This document shows positions 62,572 through 64,000 of a stretch of DNA of 64,000 nucleotides, in pieces. Under the pieces are notes generated by a model. The model did no database searches. It saw only the letters and a program-made list of their open reading frames with translations, and was not told the DNA's origin. Numbering within the stretch: the first letter of the stretch is position 1; every line of letters starts with the position of its first letter. Source of the DNA: Conchiformibius steedae (GTDB taxonomy: Bacteria > Pseudomonadota > Gammaproteobacteria > Burkholderiales > Neisseriaceae). The stretch lies in contig NZ_CP059563.1 in NCBI RefSeq assembly GCF_014054725.1, positions 658,868 to 722,867 on the forward strand, read 5' to 3'. The translations under genes were made by a program, and so were the position numbers.

Positions 62572-63492
62572 TTAACCGCGGTCTTGCGTGGTTTTGTTCA
62601 TATCGGGGTGCATCACGATTTGCGGGTCCACTGCGCCGATGGCTTTCAGGTCTTTGCCCGGATAATCCAGCGTGTGCAGGAAATAGCGGATGCAGTTCAA
62701 ACGTGCACGTTTTTTGTCGTCCGATTTGATGATAACCCACGGAGAGTCTTTGGTGTGGGTGTGGAAGAACATGGCGTTTTTCGCTTCGGTGTAGTCGTTC
62801 CAACGGTCCAGTGATTGGATGTCAACGGGCGAGAGTTTCCAGTGTTTCAGCGGGTCGTCGTAACGCGACACAAAACGGCGCAGCTGTTCTTCTTGAGAAA
62901 CAGAAAACCAAAATTTAAACAAATGGATACCGCTGGATACCAGCATGCGCTCCAATTCGGGGGCTTGGCGCATAAACATCATGTATTCGTGCGGTTCGCA
63001 AAAGCCCATTACGCGTTCCACACCGGCGCGGTTGTACCAAGAACGGTCAAAAAACACGATTTCGCCGGCAGTGGGCAGGTTTTGGATATAGCGTTGGAAA
63101 TACCATTGTCCGCGTTCGGTTTCGGTGGGTTTTTCCAATGCCACCACGCGCGCACCGCGCGGGTTAAGATGTTCCATAAAGCGTTTGATGGTACCGCCTT
63201 TGCCTGCCGCATCGCGCCCTTCAAATAAACCGACAATTTTCTCGCCGCTGTCTTTTACCCAGCTTTGTACTTTCAGCAGCTCAACTTGCAGTTTTTTCTT
63301 TTCTTTTTCGTATTCGCGCCGTTTCATACGGGTTTTGTAGGGATAATCGGCGGGCAGGGGCGCACTGCCGCTGTCTTCCTTGCTGGCGCGTCCGCGGTGT
63401 TCGATAACAGCCTGTTTAAAAACGCTCAAGCTTTCTTGTTCCTGCTCGGTCAGGGCAATTTTTTCAAAGGGTTTCAGTTGCGGTTCGGTCAT
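62572..63492 (-). CDS. ppk2: Polyphosphate kinase 2
   Basis: PPK2 enzymes use polyphosphate to phosphorylate nucleoside diphosphates, mostly GDP to GTP. The 306-residue single-domain protein has Walker A GLFEGRDAAGKGG, IVFFDRSWYNRAGVERVMGF (Walker B region) and the lid motif SPVDIQSLDRWNDYTEAKNAMF. It is therefore a class I, one-domain PPK2. Start at 63492 follows AAAGGTACGACC; an upstream in-frame ATG at 63579 adds a poor N-terminus. It is divergent from pabB. Confidence 0.94.
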   Translation of the reverse strand: MTEPQLKPFEKIALTEQEQESLSVFKQAVIEHRGRASKEDSGSAPLPADYPYKTRMKRREYEKEKKKLQVELLKVQSWVKDSGEKIVGLFEGRDAAGKGGTIKRFMEHLNPRGARVVALEKPTETERGQWYFQRYIQNLPTAGEIVFFDRSWYNRAGVERVMGFCEPHEYMMFMRQAPELERMLVSSGIHLFKFWFSVSQEEQLRRFVSRYDDPLKHWKLSPVDIQSLDRWNDYTEAKNAMFFHTHTKDSPWVIIKSDDKKRARLNCIRYFLHTLDYPGKDLKAIGAVDPQIVMHPDMNKTTQDRG

Positions 63493-63633
63493 GGTCGTAC
63501 CTTTCAGTGGGGAAAAGGTGGCGCGGGTGCGCCTGTTGATTATAAAACCGATTTTAACACAAATTAACGTGTTTGACACGGGCGCATCCGCTATATAATC
63601 GCCCGTTTATCAAAATTAGGGAAAGGGTGTGTG

Positions 63634-64000
63634 ATGCAGCCGTTTGTGTTGTTTGACGATGCCGTAGCGGGGCAGGCAAAGCTGCTGCACGGTTTTGTTG
63701 ATGAAGATGTGTTGGACGTGTGGGCGGGTTTGGACGACTGTTTGCAGCGTGGTTGGGCGCAAGGGCATCATGCAGCATTGGCAGTGGATTATGCGTTTGC
63801 AGCGGGTGGGGTGGCGCGTGTGTTGTGGTTTACTCATCAAGAGCCTGTGGAAGATGTAAATACATGGTTGGCACAATACAGCGGCGATGCGGGGGTATCG
63901 TGTCCGCAGCCCAATATCAGCGAAAGTGAATATCTCGACACCGTGGCGCGGATTCAAGCTGCGATTGCGCGTGGCGAAACCTATCAAATCAACTATACCC
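63634..64000 (+). CDS. pabB: Aminodeoxychorismate synthase component I (partial, 5' part only)
   Basis: PabB converts chorismate and ammonia to 4-amino-4-deoxychorismate on the way to folate. Only the first 122 residues are present: FVLFDDAV, a variable region, then SESEYLDTVARIQAAIARGETYQINYT. That last segment is the highly conserved entry to the chorismate-binding domain of PabB/TrpE. The short N-terminal part before it points to PabB rather than TrpE. ATG at 63634 follows GGGAAAGGGTGTGTG; a GTG one codon earlier is possible. Confidence 0.88.
   Translation, partial: MQPFVLFDDAVAGQAKLLHGFVDEDVLDVWAGLDDCLQRGWAQGHHAALAVDYAFAAGGVARVLWFTHQEPVEDVNTWLAQYSGDAGVSCPQPNISESEYLDTVARIQAAIARGETYQINYT

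Noticed and set aside
1-64000. Neisseria meningitidis/gonorrhoeae or Kingella kingae as source
   Set aside because: The uptake words typical of those species were not found; the exact copies present are AGGCAGCCTGAA.

Overview
The window reads as a chromosomal segment of a naturally transformable member of the Neisseriaceae. Three things support this: a tbpB-tbpA transferrin-receptor pair, a PorB-type porin with a Neisseria-like mature start, and two exact copies of the 12-base uptake word AGGCAGCCTGAA (the Kingella-type dialect of the neisserial DNA uptake sequence). Neither the N. meningitidis word nor the K. kingae word was seen. I would place it near Kingella, Alysiella, Simonsiella or Conchiformibius rather than Neisseria proper; the genus call is inference.

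Layout. 1-3500: housekeeping genes rlpA (cut by the window edge), trmL, comF and bioH (start codons overlapping head to head), rpmB-rpmG and tRNA-Thr(TGT). 3483-13901: an integrative element of about 10.4 kb in the 3' end of tRNA-Thr. It has a tyrosine integrase, an AlpA-like regulator, a zinc-finger/Toprim primase, a DUF927 ATPase/helicase, a small OB-fold-like protein, several unknown proteins, three short-repeat arrays that look like replication-initiator sites, and a C4-like antisense RNA candidate. It resembles a P4-type satellite, but no capsid, tail or relaxase gene is visible. 13942-17460: dadA, a cvrA-type K+/H+ antiporter and the RNase P RNA. 17475-22097: tbpB-tbpA behind a Fur box. 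22442-39540: all fourteen complex I genes in the order nuoA to nuoN, interrupted by four extra genes (two small secreted proteins that may be orphan T6SS immunity proteins, a LysE-type exporter and a DUF411 metal-binding protein) and by dispersed palindromic repeats. 39641-43547: a DUF2818 gene, gyrA and lolA. 43680-49590: a complete type I restriction-modification system (hsdM, hsdS, hsdR) with a 12-bp tandem repeat in hsdS. 49729-64000: a His-rich metal-binding protein, tmk, a Sua5/YciO protein, a copper chaperone, oppA-oppB, a non-catalytic M16 subunit, a CreA lipoprotein, hisI-hisE, a small membrane protein, a WaaE/LgtF-type glycosyltransferase, the porin, yggS, a DUF465 protein, pcnB, ppk2 and the start of pabB.

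How it works together. The core is respiration (complex I), iron capture from host transferrin, envelope assembly (porin, LolA, lipooligosaccharide glycosyltransferase, RlpA) and DNA topology. The two mobile or variable layers are the tRNA-Thr element, whose replication and control region is the least explained part of the window, and the type I restriction system, whose specificity subunit carries a repeat of the kind known to change the recognition spacer.
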